64,000 nucleotides of DNA from Microvirga rosea (GTDB lineage: Bacteria; Pseudomonadota; Alphaproteobacteria; Rhizobiales; Beijerinckiaceae): the NCBI RefSeq assembly GCF_020595095.1, contig NZ_JAJDOP010000005.1, positions 402,221 to 466,220 of the forward strand, given 5' to 3'. The translations under genes and the position numbers were made by a program. The notes below the pieces were generated by a model that was given only the letters and a program-made list of their open reading frames with translations, was not told the DNA's origin and did no database searches. This document shows positions 29,568 through 38,974 of this stretch, in pieces (position 1 is the first letter of the stretch; every line of letters begins with the position of its first letter).

Positions 29568-30614
29568 GTGGAGACCAGCAGTTTCGTGGAGGTGGCAATG
29601 CAGAAACTTCTGGCAAGCTGGAACAGCCTGTGCAAATCCTCCGGCGTCTTGCGCTTTGTAGATATCAATCTGCGTGGCGTTGCACAGGTGATGCTGCAAG
29701 ATAATCCACTGACTGGATTACTCTTTCTGGCGGCTATCGGCTGGGGCTCGTATACGTCCGGTGTTCCGCACGTGGCGCTCGCGGGTTTGGTGGCCGTCGT
29801 TGTTGCGACCTTGACGGCATACTGGCTGCATCTTGATCAAGCGTCGCTGGCCGCTGGGCTTTACGGGTACAATGGTGTCCTTGTGGGACTCGCGCTAGGG
29901 ACCTTTCTCGCACCTGGGCCATTTCTATGGGCTTACGTCGTACTGGGGGCCGCAGTTTCTGTCATCGCGATGTGCGGAATCGCCATCGCCTTGAAGCCCT
30001 GGGGTGTATCGGCGTTGACATTCCCGTTCGTTGTTGTGACGTGGCTTCTGCTGCTGGCGACCTATAGCTTTTCCGGGCTCACGGCCACATCGCTTCCAAC
30101 CGGCAGCGTTGTCGCGCCATTCCAGCCGTATCAAGCAAGCCCCCTCCACCTGATAGACCTCGCGGGAGGCGTTCTCCAGAGCATCTCACAGGTCTTCCTA
30201 AAGGCCAGCGGTGTGGCTGCCTTAATCTTGCTCGCCGGACTCGCGGTGAATTCACTAGCGGCGGCGGTGTTCGCTGTCATGGGCGCCGTACTCGCGGTTG
30301 CAACAGCTCATCTGTTTGGAGCTGAGAGCGAATTAATTACTGGGGGCCTCCTGGGTTTCAGCCCGGTTCTGACCGCCGTCACGCTTGGAACGGTATTCTA
30401 TCAACCGAGCGGGCGTGTCGTCATTTACACGATAATAGGCACTGTCTTCACGGTCATCGCACAATCTGCCCTGAACGTAGCTTTGACTCCATTCGCTATC
30501 CCAGCCCTTACTGCGCCTTTCGTGCTTGTAACGTGGCTGTTCTTCCTTCCGCGAAGCTATGTCGAGTCGGGTTCCTCGGCAATCTCGGATGCCATGGACG
30601 TCGGCCCGCCGTGA
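29568..30614 (+). CDS. Urea transporter (UT/Yut family)
   Basis: This 348-residue inner-membrane protein has about ten helices in two homologous halves, as in UT-B/Yut channels. The repeated motif appears as LAAGLYGYNGVLVGLALG and ELITGGLLGFSPVLTAVTLG, each beside the long hydrophobic helices. LPTGSVVAPF-like turns precede the second half. It is the last gene of the urease operon (30 bases after ureD) and would let urea enter by facilitated diffusion. Genes for a nickel ABC importer, which follow the transporter in Brucella ure-2, are absent here. Confidence 0.93.
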   Translation: METSSFVEVAMQKLLASWNSLCKSSGVLRFVDINLRGVAQVMLQDNPLTGLLFLAAIGWGSYTSGVPHVALAGLVAVVVATLTAYWLHLDQASLAAGLYGYNGVLVGLALGTFLAPGPFLWAYVVLGAAVSVIAMCGIAIALKPWGVSALTFPFVVVTWLLLLATYSFSGLTATSLPTGSVVAPFQPYQASPLHLIDLAGGVLQSISQVFLKASGVAALILLAGLAVNSLAAAVFAVMGAVLAVATAHLFGAESELITGGLLGFSPVLTAVTLGTVFYQPSGRVVIYTIIGTVFTVIAQSALNVALTPFAIPALTAPFVLVTWLFFLPRSYVESGSSAISDAMDVGPP

Positions 30615-30800
30615 TGCGCGCTTTAACTTTCTGTACAGTATAGCCGTCGCCTTTCTGCCGCTGACGGACGTGTTCTGGACACTAAAGAGGCTCCTTAGCG
30701 CCGTGGCTCTGCCTCCGCTTTCCGACTTAGAACACCACAGCTGAGAGTTGTGGCAGGGCGGCTAGGTGCGCGTGCGACTGCGTTGATGAGCAATTACATT

Positions 30801-32000
30801 TCAGTTGATAGCGAACCGACTATCTAGCGCCTTTATGACACCGCGCAGCTCCGCCAGTCCTTTCAAGCGCCCGATTGCCGTATACCCTGGATTGATCCGA
30901 CGATTTGAGGACAAATCGTCAAGCATCCGATGTCCATGATCAGGGCGAAACGGGATCTTATCGCTTTCGGCCCTCTTGCGGTCCTCTTTCAGGAGAACAT
31001 CCAGGACAGCCACCATGTCGACGTCGCCTTCAAGATGATCAGCTTCATAGAAGCTCAATTCGTCCTGTTCCCGTCGTGTTGCTCTCAAGTGAGCGAAATG
31101 AATACGGGATGCAAAACGTCTCGCGATGGCAGGAAGGTCATTGTCCCGCCGCACACCGAGGCTGCCGGTGCAGAAACACATTCCGTTGGCCTGTGACGGC
31201 ACAGCATCAAACAACGCAGCATAATCTACTTCCGTCGATGCAACACGAGGAAGACCAAAGAGAGGCCTTGGTGGATCATCCGGATGAAGGGTGAGCTTGA
31301 CCGAGAGTTTCTCCGCAACTGGCGTTACTCGCTCAAGAAATTCGATCAGGTGCTTGCGCAGTTTTTGCGCATCAATTCCCTGGTAGGCAGCGAGACGGTC
31401 GCGAAATGCCTCAAGACTCAGTGCATCCGTCGTCGATCCAGGGAGGCCCGCGGCGATGGTTCTCGTCAAACGCTCAACTCCATCGTCATCAAGTGCGTCA
31501 GCGACTGCCTTAGCGCGAGAACGCGCATCTGGATCGTAAGAAAGCTCCGCCCCCGGTCGTTCGAGAATATAGAGGTCGAATGCAGCAAATGCATCCTGGT
31601 CGAACCGGAGAGCCGTGGCTCCAGTTGGAAGCGGCCAATCGAGATCCGTCCGGGTCCAATCCACCACAGGCATGAAGTTGTAACAGATGATCTTGAGGCC
31701 GCCCTGAGCGGCCGCTTCAAGGCTGGCAATCCAAGCCGCAATGGACTGCTCCGCGCCACCACCATGCCGCTTGATGTCGTCAGCAACCGGAATACTCTCG
31801 ATTACCGACCATTTCAGAGGAGTGCGCCCGGAGGGGGTGTCTTCAATCAGGTTGCGGTGGCGCTCGACATCGCGGAGCGTCCACGCCTCGCCTGGGGGGA
31901 TATGATGGAGTGCGGACACGATATCCGTAGCCCCGGCCTGACGGATATCGTCCAGCGCCACGGGATCGTTAGGTCCAAACCACCGCCAAGCCTGTCTCAT
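30801..32000 (-). CDS. uxuA: Mannonate dehydratase
   Basis: The 399-residue protein aligns over its length with UxuA. The N-terminus MRQAWRWFGPNDPVALDDIRQAGATDIVSALHHIPPGEAW is diagnostic. ICYNFMPVVDWTRTDL, LHPDDPPRPLFGLPR, GMCFCTGSLGVRRDNDL and RIHFAHLRATRRE contain the substrate- and metal-binding residues. It converts D-mannonate to 2-keto-3-deoxygluconate. It is the last gene of a sugar-importer/GH31 operon, 41 bases after the glycosidase gene. Neither uxuB nor uxaC is in the window, so mannonate must come from elsewhere or from an unusual substrate. Confidence 0.95.
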   Translation of the reverse strand: MRQAWRWFGPNDPVALDDIRQAGATDIVSALHHIPPGEAWTLRDVERHRNLIEDTPSGRTPLKWSVIESIPVADDIKRHGGGAEQSIAAWIASLEAAAQGGLKIICYNFMPVVDWTRTDLDWPLPTGATALRFDQDAFAAFDLYILERPGAELSYDPDARSRAKAVADALDDDGVERLTRTIAAGLPGSTTDALSLEAFRDRLAAYQGIDAQKLRKHLIEFLERVTPVAEKLSVKLTLHPDDPPRPLFGLPRVASTEVDYAALFDAVPSQANGMCFCTGSLGVRRDNDLPAIARRFASRIHFAHLRATRREQDELSFYEADHLEGDVDMVAVLDVLLKEDRKRAESDKIPFRPDHGHRMLDDLSSNRRINPGYTAIGRLKGLAELRGVIKALDSRFAIN

Positions 32001-32041
32001 GGCTTATATCTTTCCTTTGTCCAGCCGCAACGTAGCCGTTC

Positions 32042-34420
32042 TCAACCTTGGAACGCCGAGGTGCCTTGCATAACCTTGATGGCCTCCGACGTCTCCTGAA
32101 TTCGGATTTGTCCTTCGATGGCGACCGGGCGAACCGTTACAGAGTCGAAAGCTGGCCGATAGGAGCCTGCGAATGTGTGGAAAAGCTCAAGACCCTTGCC
32201 ACTTCGGCGCAATTGGAAGCGAATTTCCAACCGGCTATCGCCGTTCCAGTCTGACGTATCTCCGTTGTCCTCATAGAGGTACGCCTCCGAACCGTCATGA
32301 GGAGCACCAAAGACGATAAGCTCACGAAGAGCGTCAGTGCGTGGATCGATCCCGTCAGTTTGGCGAGTCAAGGGGATCATGGCGCCGCACCGAACAAAGA
32401 TGGGAAGACGGCCGAGGGGAGCCTCGATGGTGATTGTCCGGCCGCCTTCAAACTGGCGTCCGTCGTGGAAATCAAACCAACCTCCAGAATGCTCCGGCAG
32501 ATAGACCTTTCGGTTCGTGGCCCCCTCTTCCAAGACGGGAGCGACCAGGATGTCTGGACCTAGCATGAAGCTGTCCTGCACATCGAGAGCCGAGAGGTCG
32601 TTGAGGAAATCGTAGAACAGAGGACGCACCATCGGCTCGTTCTCATGTGAAGCTCGCCACAATTGCGTGTAGATATATGGCATCAACCTATAGCGCAGTG
32701 TGATTGCGTCGCGAACCTCGGAAATGACATTTTCGTGCATCCAAGGAAGATTGACGACCCCATTGTCCTTCCAGGAATTCATCACAAAGCGTGGCCAGAG
32801 CGAGCAAAATTCGACGAAACGACAGAATAGCTCGGGATTTGGACTCGGCCCGTGGAAGCCACCAACGTCATGTCCAATGTTGTACATTCCGGACAAGCTC
32901 ATGTTGAGTCCCTGGGTCAAGTTGAACCGGAGGGACTTCCAGGAAGTCTCATTGTCTCCGGACCAGGTCTGAGCATAGCGCCAGATGCCTGCCGCCCCAC
33001 CACGGGTGATTGCATAAGGACGTTTGCCAGGAGCGTGTGCCGCCTGCGCCTCGAACGAGAGTTTGGTCATGAGAAGCGGTTGAGCCGCACGCGCCAGCAC
33101 CTGAGGAAACGGGTGCCCGTCACCAGCGCATACGGCGTCCTCATCCCAGATCTCATATTCGTTGTTGTCGTTCCAGACTGAAGTGACGCCATAGTCGAGC
33201 AGTGCTGTCTGAATGCCGTTACGCCACCAGTTTCTGCCTTGTGGGCTCGTAAAATCAACATGGAAGCCCAACCCATCCCAGAATTGTGCGACGGCAGGCT
33301 GGCCGTTTTGACTATCCATCACGAGGACGTTCTGCTCCTTCGCCTCGTCCAACCGTGGATGGTCATCAAGGAGACATGGCTTGAGATTAGTGACAGGCTG
33401 CATGCCTGCTTCCTTCAGGCGGGCCATCGTAGCCGCGGGGTCGGGAAACTTTTCACGATTCCAATTGAACGCGTAGCGGCGGTGGCCGATCGACGTATAA
33501 CCGGAGCCAAAATGGAAGCTGTCGCATGGAATCCGATAATGACGGCACTTCTCGATATAGTCGGTAATGCGTGCATCCGCGTCAGGCGCATCCGCGATCG
33601 TCATCGATGTCGTAGCGAACCCGAGCGACCACTTGGGTGCGAACGCCTGACCGCCGGTCAGCCATGAGAAACGTCGGACCACGTCTGGAACGCCAGGGCC
33701 AGCGAGAACATAGAAGTCGAGATCACCACTTTGCGCACTGTAAGAGCGAAACAGCCCATGGTAGTTGTCGATCGTGCAGCCGAGATCCATCTCGCCAACG
33801 GCGAGATTGTCATAGAAGATCCCGTGCGCACCTGCGGGTCCATCGACGAGGACGAACGGGATCATTTTATAGAGAGGATCGCTCAGCTCTGCATCGAACC
33901 CGCATGGATCTACCGCGTCGATCTTGAAGCGGCGACCCGTGTGGTCGAGCGGGCCCGCCTTATCGCCGACTCCATAGTGGCGCTCCTTCTCGTGACGTGC
34001 CATGAAATGCTGGAGCGCTCCAGTCTTACGCGATACGAGATAGGCCTGTGTCGTCCGATCCTGCAGGAACGGGCCGTTTTCTCCGGGCCGATGCCACGCG
34101 ATGCCGAAAGGCGATAGCGACACCACCGCCGTAAGGCCTGCAGATTCCAGCCTTATGGTGCCGTCCTGCTCCAGGACGGATGCTTCAGGGCAGGAGAAAC
34201 CTTCCGTGGAGTCGCGCAAGCGCCCCTCGAACGAGGGCTCCAAGCCGCCGGGTGCGATACTCCAACCACGGTCGAGCCGATAGCCGCCGTCGCGCCTCAT
34301 GACGACACGGCCGATATCGTGCTCTAGAATGCCGACGCGCACCTGCGTGTTCCAGCTGAGATCGAACACGGCCCAAATTCCGTCGCGGCCGCGATAGCGG
34401 GCCTCGGTCAAAGCTTTCAT
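32042..34420 (-). CDS. GH31 family glycosidase (alpha-glucosidase/alpha-xylosidase type)
   Basis: The start MKALTEARYRGRDGIW follows a GAGGAG site, giving 792 residues. The GH31 catalytic barrel is recognised by WSLGFATTSM, the nucleophile region VTSVWNDNNEYEIWDEDA and the acid/base region RYAQTWSGDNETSWKSLRFNL. HDVGGFHGPSPNPELFCRFVEF is a further family segment. No signal peptide is visible, so it acts in the cytoplasm on an imported oligosaccharide. It is encoded between the importer ATPase and mannonate dehydratase. Specificity (glucose, xylose or sulfoquinovose) cannot be fixed from motifs alone. Confidence 0.93.
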   Translation of the reverse strand: MKALTEARYRGRDGIWAVFDLSWNTQVRVGILEHDIGRVVMRRDGGYRLDRGWSIAPGGLEPSFEGRLRDSTEGFSCPEASVLEQDGTIRLESAGLTAVVSLSPFGIAWHRPGENGPFLQDRTTQAYLVSRKTGALQHFMARHEKERHYGVGDKAGPLDHTGRRFKIDAVDPCGFDAELSDPLYKMIPFVLVDGPAGAHGIFYDNLAVGEMDLGCTIDNYHGLFRSYSAQSGDLDFYVLAGPGVPDVVRRFSWLTGGQAFAPKWSLGFATTSMTIADAPDADARITDYIEKCRHYRIPCDSFHFGSGYTSIGHRRYAFNWNREKFPDPAATMARLKEAGMQPVTNLKPCLLDDHPRLDEAKEQNVLVMDSQNGQPAVAQFWDGLGFHVDFTSPQGRNWWRNGIQTALLDYGVTSVWNDNNEYEIWDEDAVCAGDGHPFPQVLARAAQPLLMTKLSFEAQAAHAPGKRPYAITRGGAAGIWRYAQTWSGDNETSWKSLRFNLTQGLNMSLSGMYNIGHDVGGFHGPSPNPELFCRFVEFCSLWPRFVMNSWKDNGVVNLPWMHENVISEVRDAITLRYRLMPYIYTQLWRASHENEPMVRPLFYDFLNDLSALDVQDSFMLGPDILVAPVLEEGATNRKVYLPEHSGGWFDFHDGRQFEGGRTITIEAPLGRLPIFVRCGAMIPLTRQTDGIDPRTDALRELIVFGAPHDGSEAYLYEDNGDTSDWNGDSRLEIRFQLRRSGKGLELFHTFAGSYRPAFDSVTVRPVAIEGQIRIQETSEAIKVMQGTSAFQG

Positions 34421-34442
34421 TGAAATTATCTCCTCAGCGATA

Positions 34443-35516
34443 TCAGCGAATGCGGATTGCGTTTCCGTCCGCATCGAAAAAGTGAAGCGTCTCGCGTTTC
34501 AGGTGCAGGCCGATGCGCTGGTTGCGCTCATATCGCGCTTGTCCGTCCTGGCGCACTGTTATCTGCGGCAAGGCCGGGGCCGACCCATAAAGGTAGGTTT
34601 CACCGCCGAGCTGCTCGATCAGATCGAGCGTGATCACAAGATCAGCCTGCGCCTCATCGACGACGTCGATACACTCAGGGCGTACGCCAAGGGTGATCTC
34701 GGAACCGGCTGCTTGCCCCATCGATGGAATTTCAATAGGCAGCGCCTGATCGCCTATCTCGATCCGGCCAGCGCTCGTCGTGCGTCCGGGGAGCAGGTTC
34801 ATCCGGGGCGAGCCGATGAAGCCCGCCACAAACAGGTTGACCGGACGATTGTAGACCTCCAGCGGCGTTCCTACCTGCTCGATCCGCCCGGAGCGCAGAA
34901 CCACGATACGATCTGCGAGAGTCATAGCCTCGACTTGATCATGGGTGACATAGATCATCGTTCCACCGATCTCTCCGTGGAGCGCCGCAAGTTCCTTGCG
35001 GGTGGCGACACGAAGCTCGGCATCAAGATTCGACAGCGGTTCGTCGAACAGGAAGATCTTGGGATCCCGGACGATGGCACGTCCAATAGCAACGCGCTGG
35101 CGCTGGCCGCCCGATAAGGCTTTTGGCTTACGGTCAAGATAGTCGGTCAGGCGCAGCATCTGAGCAGCGCGGCGCACGCGCTGATCGATGTCGTTCCGGC
35201 CGAGTCCCATGTTCTCCAGCGCGAAAGCCATATTCTTATAGACGCTCATATGCGGGTAGAGCGCATATGATTGGAACACCATGGCGAGCCCTCTGTCGGA
35301 GGCTGGAACATTCGTAACGCTCTGCCCATCGATCTGGATTTCGCCACCACTAACCTGCTCTAGGCCGGCGATGATGCGCAGGAGAGTCGATTTTCCACAC
35401 CCGGATGGTCCAACGAAAACGACGAACTCCCCGTCTTCGATCGCGAGGTCGACGCCATGAATGATCGCCGCTGCGCCGTAGGACTTCTTGATGTCGATGA
35501 GCTTGAGATCGGCCAT
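34443..35516 (-). CDS. Carbohydrate ABC importer ATP-binding subunit (UgpC/MalK type)
   Basis: This 357-residue MalK-type ATPase has Walker A GPSGCGKST at residues 36-44, signature LSGGQRQRVAIGRAIV and Walker B FLFDEPLSNLDAELR. A C-terminal regulatory TOBE-like region follows, with ITLGVRPECIDV. It lies 16 bases downstream of the second permease gene and 22 bases upstream of the GH31 start. It powers the sugar importer formed by the three upstream genes. Confidence 0.94.
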   Translation of the reverse strand: MADLKLIDIKKSYGAAAIIHGVDLAIEDGEFVVFVGPSGCGKSTLLRIIAGLEQVSGGEIQIDGQSVTNVPASDRGLAMVFQSYALYPHMSVYKNMAFALENMGLGRNDIDQRVRRAAQMLRLTDYLDRKPKALSGGQRQRVAIGRAIVRDPKIFLFDEPLSNLDAELRVATRKELAALHGEIGGTMIYVTHDQVEAMTLADRIVVLRSGRIEQVGTPLEVYNRPVNLFVAGFIGSPRMNLLPGRTTSAGRIEIGDQALPIEIPSMGQAAGSEITLGVRPECIDVVDEAQADLVITLDLIEQLGGETYLYGSAPALPQITVRQDGQARYERNQRIGLHLKRETLHFFDADGNAIRIR

Positions 35517-35532
35517 GATTAAACCAAACGGA

Positions 35533-36582
35533 TTATTTCATCCCGGTATTGGCAATACCGGTAGTGATGAAGCGTTGCAGGAATACAAAAACCACGGCAA
35601 CCGGAGTCAGGGTCATGACAGTCATTGCGAGGAGATACTGCCACTGGGTCTGTAATTCCCCTTGGAAGGCATTGAGGCCGATCTGCAGGGTGTAGACTTC
35701 GGTCTTCGTCAAAACGGCGAGCGGCCAGAGAAATTCGTTCCAGCGCCACATGATTGAGAAAATCGTCAAAACCGCAAGCGCAGGCAGTGTCAGAGGCATC
35801 ACGATGCGCCAATAGATCTGCCACTCCGAGGCCTTATCCATCCGCGCAGCCTCGATAAGATCCCGCGGCAGGGTCAGCATGTATTGGCGCAGGAGAAACA
35901 CACCTGTCGGTGTCGCCGCACCCGGCAGAATGACGGCCCACAGCGAATTCACCAGCCCGAGCTTGGTGACGACCAGATAGACTGGAACCAGAATAATGGT
36001 GATCGGGATCATGAGCGTGCCGATCACCATCAGCATGGCGGCATTCTTTCCCTTGAACTCGTAGATTGACAGGGCATAGGCCGCCATGGAGTTGATCAGA
36101 AGTGTGATCAGGGTGGCGACTACGGTCACGATGACGGAATTGGCAAGAAAGCGCGGGAAAGCGAAGCGCTCTAACGGTTCGGTATAGTTCTTTGTCGCCA
36201 GAGAGAACTCGCGCACAGGCGTCCGCTTGTCGATGGCGACTCTGAACTGCTGGCTTGGGTCGGCTGGGTTGATCATTTGCGCCTGGACGCCAACGCGCCG
36301 AATCTGGGCAAGCTCGCGGGTCGTCCCGTCCTCCATGGTCACCTTGAAGAGCAGCAGAGGCTGAGGATAACCGGGCACGGTGACCTCCTTCTGCGACAAA
36401 GGCAGAAGGCTGGGTGGAAACTCGAGCAGACTGGCCTGCGTTTTAAACGAGGATAGAACGAGCCACAGCACCGGGCCGAACATCAAGACAACGCCAAGCA
36501 GCAGATAAGCATAGGCTGCAACATCGGTCCAATGCCAACCTTTGGGATTGCGACGGGCTGTGACCAGGCGAGAAAGATTCAT
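35533..36582 (-). CDS. Carbohydrate ABC importer permease, MalG type
   Basis: This 349-residue permease carries the coupling motif DLIEAARMDKASEWQIYWRIVMPLTLPALA near residue 250. Unlike most 280-residue MalG-type proteins it has a large insertion of about 75 residues between the first and second membrane helices (roughly 60-135), including QFRVAIDKRTPVREFSLATKNY. This insertion would sit in the periplasm. It partners the MalF-type permease, whose stop is 7 bases upstream. Confidence 0.93.
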   Translation of the reverse strand: MNLSRLVTARRNPKGWHWTDVAAYAYLLLGVVLMFGPVLWLVLSSFKTQASLLEFPPSLLPLSQKEVTVPGYPQPLLLFKVTMEDGTTRELAQIRRVGVQAQMINPADPSQQFRVAIDKRTPVREFSLATKNYTEPLERFAFPRFLANSVIVTVVATLITLLINSMAAYALSIYEFKGKNAAMLMVIGTLMIPITIILVPVYLVVTKLGLVNSLWAVILPGAATPTGVFLLRQYMLTLPRDLIEAARMDKASEWQIYWRIVMPLTLPALAVLTIFSIMWRWNEFLWPLAVLTKTEVYTLQIGLNAFQGELQTQWQYLLAMTVMTLTPVAVVFVFLQRFITTGIANTGMK

Positions 36583-36589
36583 GACGGCC

Positions 36590-37627
36590 TCACGAGGACT
36601 TGCGTTGCGTGAAGGCGAGCTGCGCCAGCGTCAGAGCGAAGAGCACGATGCCGAGCACCAAGGACGCCGCCGCCGCGAGACCGAAATTCTGAACTTGGTT
36701 CGAGAAAGCGGTCTCGTAAATATACTGGACCACCATGAGGGTGGACGTACCCGGCCCGCCTCCGGTCAGCACGAACACTTCGTCGAAGGTCTGCACGGCG
36801 CGGATGAGCGACAGAACGACCACGACGATCAGGTTGGGCCACAGCAACGGCAGGGTTAAGCGCCAGAAGACACGCCACCGCGGTGTCGCATCCATTTCGG
36901 CCGCCTCGTATATATCCGATGGGATGGCCTGGAGACCCGCCAGAAGAATCAGCGTGTAGAATCCCATATGCGCCCAGACCGATACGAAGATGGCCCAGAA
37001 CATGGCCCAGCCTGGTTCCGCCAGGAACAGGATCCTGTCGCTGCCGAGCCCGGTAATGGCAGCGTTCAGAAGTCCGTCGCGCTGTAGAATCCACTTCCAG
37101 ATTAAGGCGACAACCACCGGGGACAGCAGAACCGGGAAGAAGTAGACTGCTCGAAAGAAACCACGCCCGCGGATTTTCATGTTCAGCACGATGGCGGTCA
37201 GAAGCGACAGCCCCACCATCGTGGCGACCTGAAAGAACGTGAAGAAGAGTGTATTGTAGACGCCGCGCCAGAAATGATCCTCGCGACAGGTGCTTGGATC
37301 CACATAGGATCCACATTCGAAGAGGTAGGTATATTGACCCGCGCCGACATAAGGGCGATCTGAGGGAAACAGCGCGGGGCCACCAGTGATCGAGTAGACG
37401 AAATTGATCGCGATCGGCACGAAGACGAACAGACCGAAGAACAGGAGGTTCGGCAGTAGGAAGATATAAGGCATCCTCCTCTCGCCAATCAGACGTTGCA
37501 GCCTTGACATGGGCCAGTCGACAATCCGCGTCACTGATCGCAGCGAAGCGCCTGTCTTACGAGATGCGGCGTGTCCACCTGCTGGCTCGGGCGATGTCGC
37601 CGGGGAGGTCTTTGACGTAAGGGTCAT
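36590..37627 (-). CDS. Carbohydrate ABC importer permease, MalF type
   Basis: This 345-residue membrane protein has six to seven helices. The long N-terminal cytoplasmic stretch (about 45 residues) precedes MPYIFLLPNLLFFGLFVFVP. The coupling loop reads SDIYEAAEMDATPRWRVFWRLTLPLLWPN. It lies between the binding-protein gene and the MalG-type gene and forms the other half of the channel. Confidence 0.93.
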   Translation of the reverse strand: MTLTSKTSPATSPEPAGGHAASRKTGASLRSVTRIVDWPMSRLQRLIGERRMPYIFLLPNLLFFGLFVFVPIAINFVYSITGGPALFPSDRPYVGAGQYTYLFECGSYVDPSTCREDHFWRGVYNTLFFTFFQVATMVGLSLLTAIVLNMKIRGRGFFRAVYFFPVLLSPVVVALIWKWILQRDGLLNAAITGLGSDRILFLAEPGWAMFWAIFVSVWAHMGFYTLILLAGLQAIPSDIYEAAEMDATPRWRVFWRLTLPLLWPNLIVVVVLSLIRAVQTFDEVFVLTGGGPGTSTLMVVQYIYETAFSNQVQNFGLAAAASLVLGIVLFALTLAQLAFTQRKSS

Positions 37628-37653
37628 GCTGCGTTCAGCCGAAGCGGAGATGC

Positions 37654-37673
37654 CCCAGGGATTGCGCCCTGGG
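37654..37673. terminator. Intercistronic stem-loop between binding protein and permease genes
   Basis: CCCAGGG, a 6-base loop, then CCCTGGG form a 7-bp perfect stem in the 66-base gap after the binding-protein stop. No U-tract follows, so it is more likely an mRNA-stabilising hairpin that keeps binding-protein mRNA abundant (as in malE-malF) than a full terminator. Confidence 0.55.
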
Positions 37674-37693
37674 ACAGGTTTCGGAAGATTTAC

Positions 37694-38974
37694 TTACTTC
37701 TTGGTACGTTCAGCGATCTGCTGCTGCACGTCCGCCTCGATGCGCTTGTAAGCTTCGTCGAGCGAGGACTCGCCCGCGATAGCCTGTCCGAGCCGGCTGA
37801 TGACTGCGTTGAAGATCACCCGGTTGTGGACGTAACCTTGAAGCTTGTTGGCGACCGGCGAGAGTTGCGACACGCCTTCGCTGAACACCTTGAGTGCCGC
37901 CTTGCCTTGTGGCGAGGCGCTCTTGTACTCCAGACCTTTCTTGGCAAGGCCAAGATGACCAGGCACGAACAGCGAGCGCTCATAGAACTCCGCAGCAACA
38001 TTCTCGCTGGCGAGATACTCGATCAGGCGCGCGACTTCCTTGGGATGCTGCGTTGTCTTGATGCCGACGAGTGCTGCACCCCCAGGCATTCCGGAGCAGT
38101 TAGCCGGCCCGCACGGTGTCGGGACAGCGACCCAATCGAAAGCGTCTCCAATGGTTTTGTCGAACTGTCCGATCTGCCAAGAGCCAGACTCATACAGAAC
38201 GACCTGTGCGTTCTTGAACTCGTCGTTAGCGCCCCGATAGGCTGAGCCCGCCACGGAGCCCCAAAGCTCCTTCGACATAACGCCGTTCTTGTGCCAATCG
38301 AAGACCAGCTGCGCGCCTCTCTTGAAGCCCTCGTCCACGACTGCGGGCTCACCCTTGTCGTCGAACAGCTTTGCTCCCTGCGTGATCGCAAGGCTGAAGA
38401 ACCGGTGACCGGAACGGTCAATGGCGATCGGGAACGGAGCTTGCACCTTTGCGGCCACATTCTTGGCTGCGGTCGCCCACTCTTCCCAAGTCGCTTTAGG
38501 CCCCGGCATCTGGACGTTCGCCTGCTCGAATAGCGTCTTGTTGACGAAAGGACCCGTGAGAGTGAGCTGGGTCATATAGCCTGGGATGGATGATGAATCG
38601 CCGGGAAGACGCATCCACTCAAGAAAAGGGCCGAAATTGGTTTCGAAATAGGCCGGGTCTTTCAGATGGGGGCGGAGGTCGAGCATATACCGCGCCACAC
38701 CGCCAAGGTCTGCAACACGTGCAAGGTCAGGCCCCTGCCCTGCTGCAAGCTGAACCGGCAAGTTCTCATTGATGGCTTTGAATGGCACCTGATCGAGAAC
38801 AACCTTGATATCCTTGTTCTGCTCCTCGAAGCGACGCAGCAGATCGGTCATGACCTCGCCCTCATTGCCGTCCGAGTACCAGGTCATCCGCAGGGTGGTT
38901 TGGGCATACGCTTGGCTCATTCCCAAGCCGACTGCGAACAGTGCGCAGCCCAGGAGCATCTTTGTCGTCTTCAT
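37694..38974 (-). CDS. Carbohydrate ABC importer substrate-binding protein
   Basis: This 426-residue family 1 binding protein has a Sec signal (MKTTKMLLGCALFAVGLGMS, cleavage after AYA). The mature start is TTLRMTWYSDGNEGEVMTDLLRRFEEQNKDIKV, and the typical LAAGQGPDLARVADLGG follows. The C-terminal lobe has MPGGAALVGIKTTQHPKEVARLIEYLAS. It is the first gene of a six-gene operon ending in uxuA and is transcribed away from the LacI-type regulator. It should bind a sugar or short oligosaccharide. Confidence 0.94.
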   Translation of the reverse strand: MKTTKMLLGCALFAVGLGMSQAYAQTTLRMTWYSDGNEGEVMTDLLRRFEEQNKDIKVVLDQVPFKAINENLPVQLAAGQGPDLARVADLGGVARYMLDLRPHLKDPAYFETNFGPFLEWMRLPGDSSSIPGYMTQLTLTGPFVNKTLFEQANVQMPGPKATWEEWATAAKNVAAKVQAPFPIAIDRSGHRFFSLAITQGAKLFDDKGEPAVVDEGFKRGAQLVFDWHKNGVMSKELWGSVAGSAYRGANDEFKNAQVVLYESGSWQIGQFDKTIGDAFDWVAVPTPCGPANCSGMPGGAALVGIKTTQHPKEVARLIEYLASENVAAEFYERSLFVPGHLGLAKKGLEYKSASPQGKAALKVFSEGVSQLSPVANKLQGYVHNRVIFNAVISRLGQAIAGESSLDEAYKRIEADVQQQIAERTKK

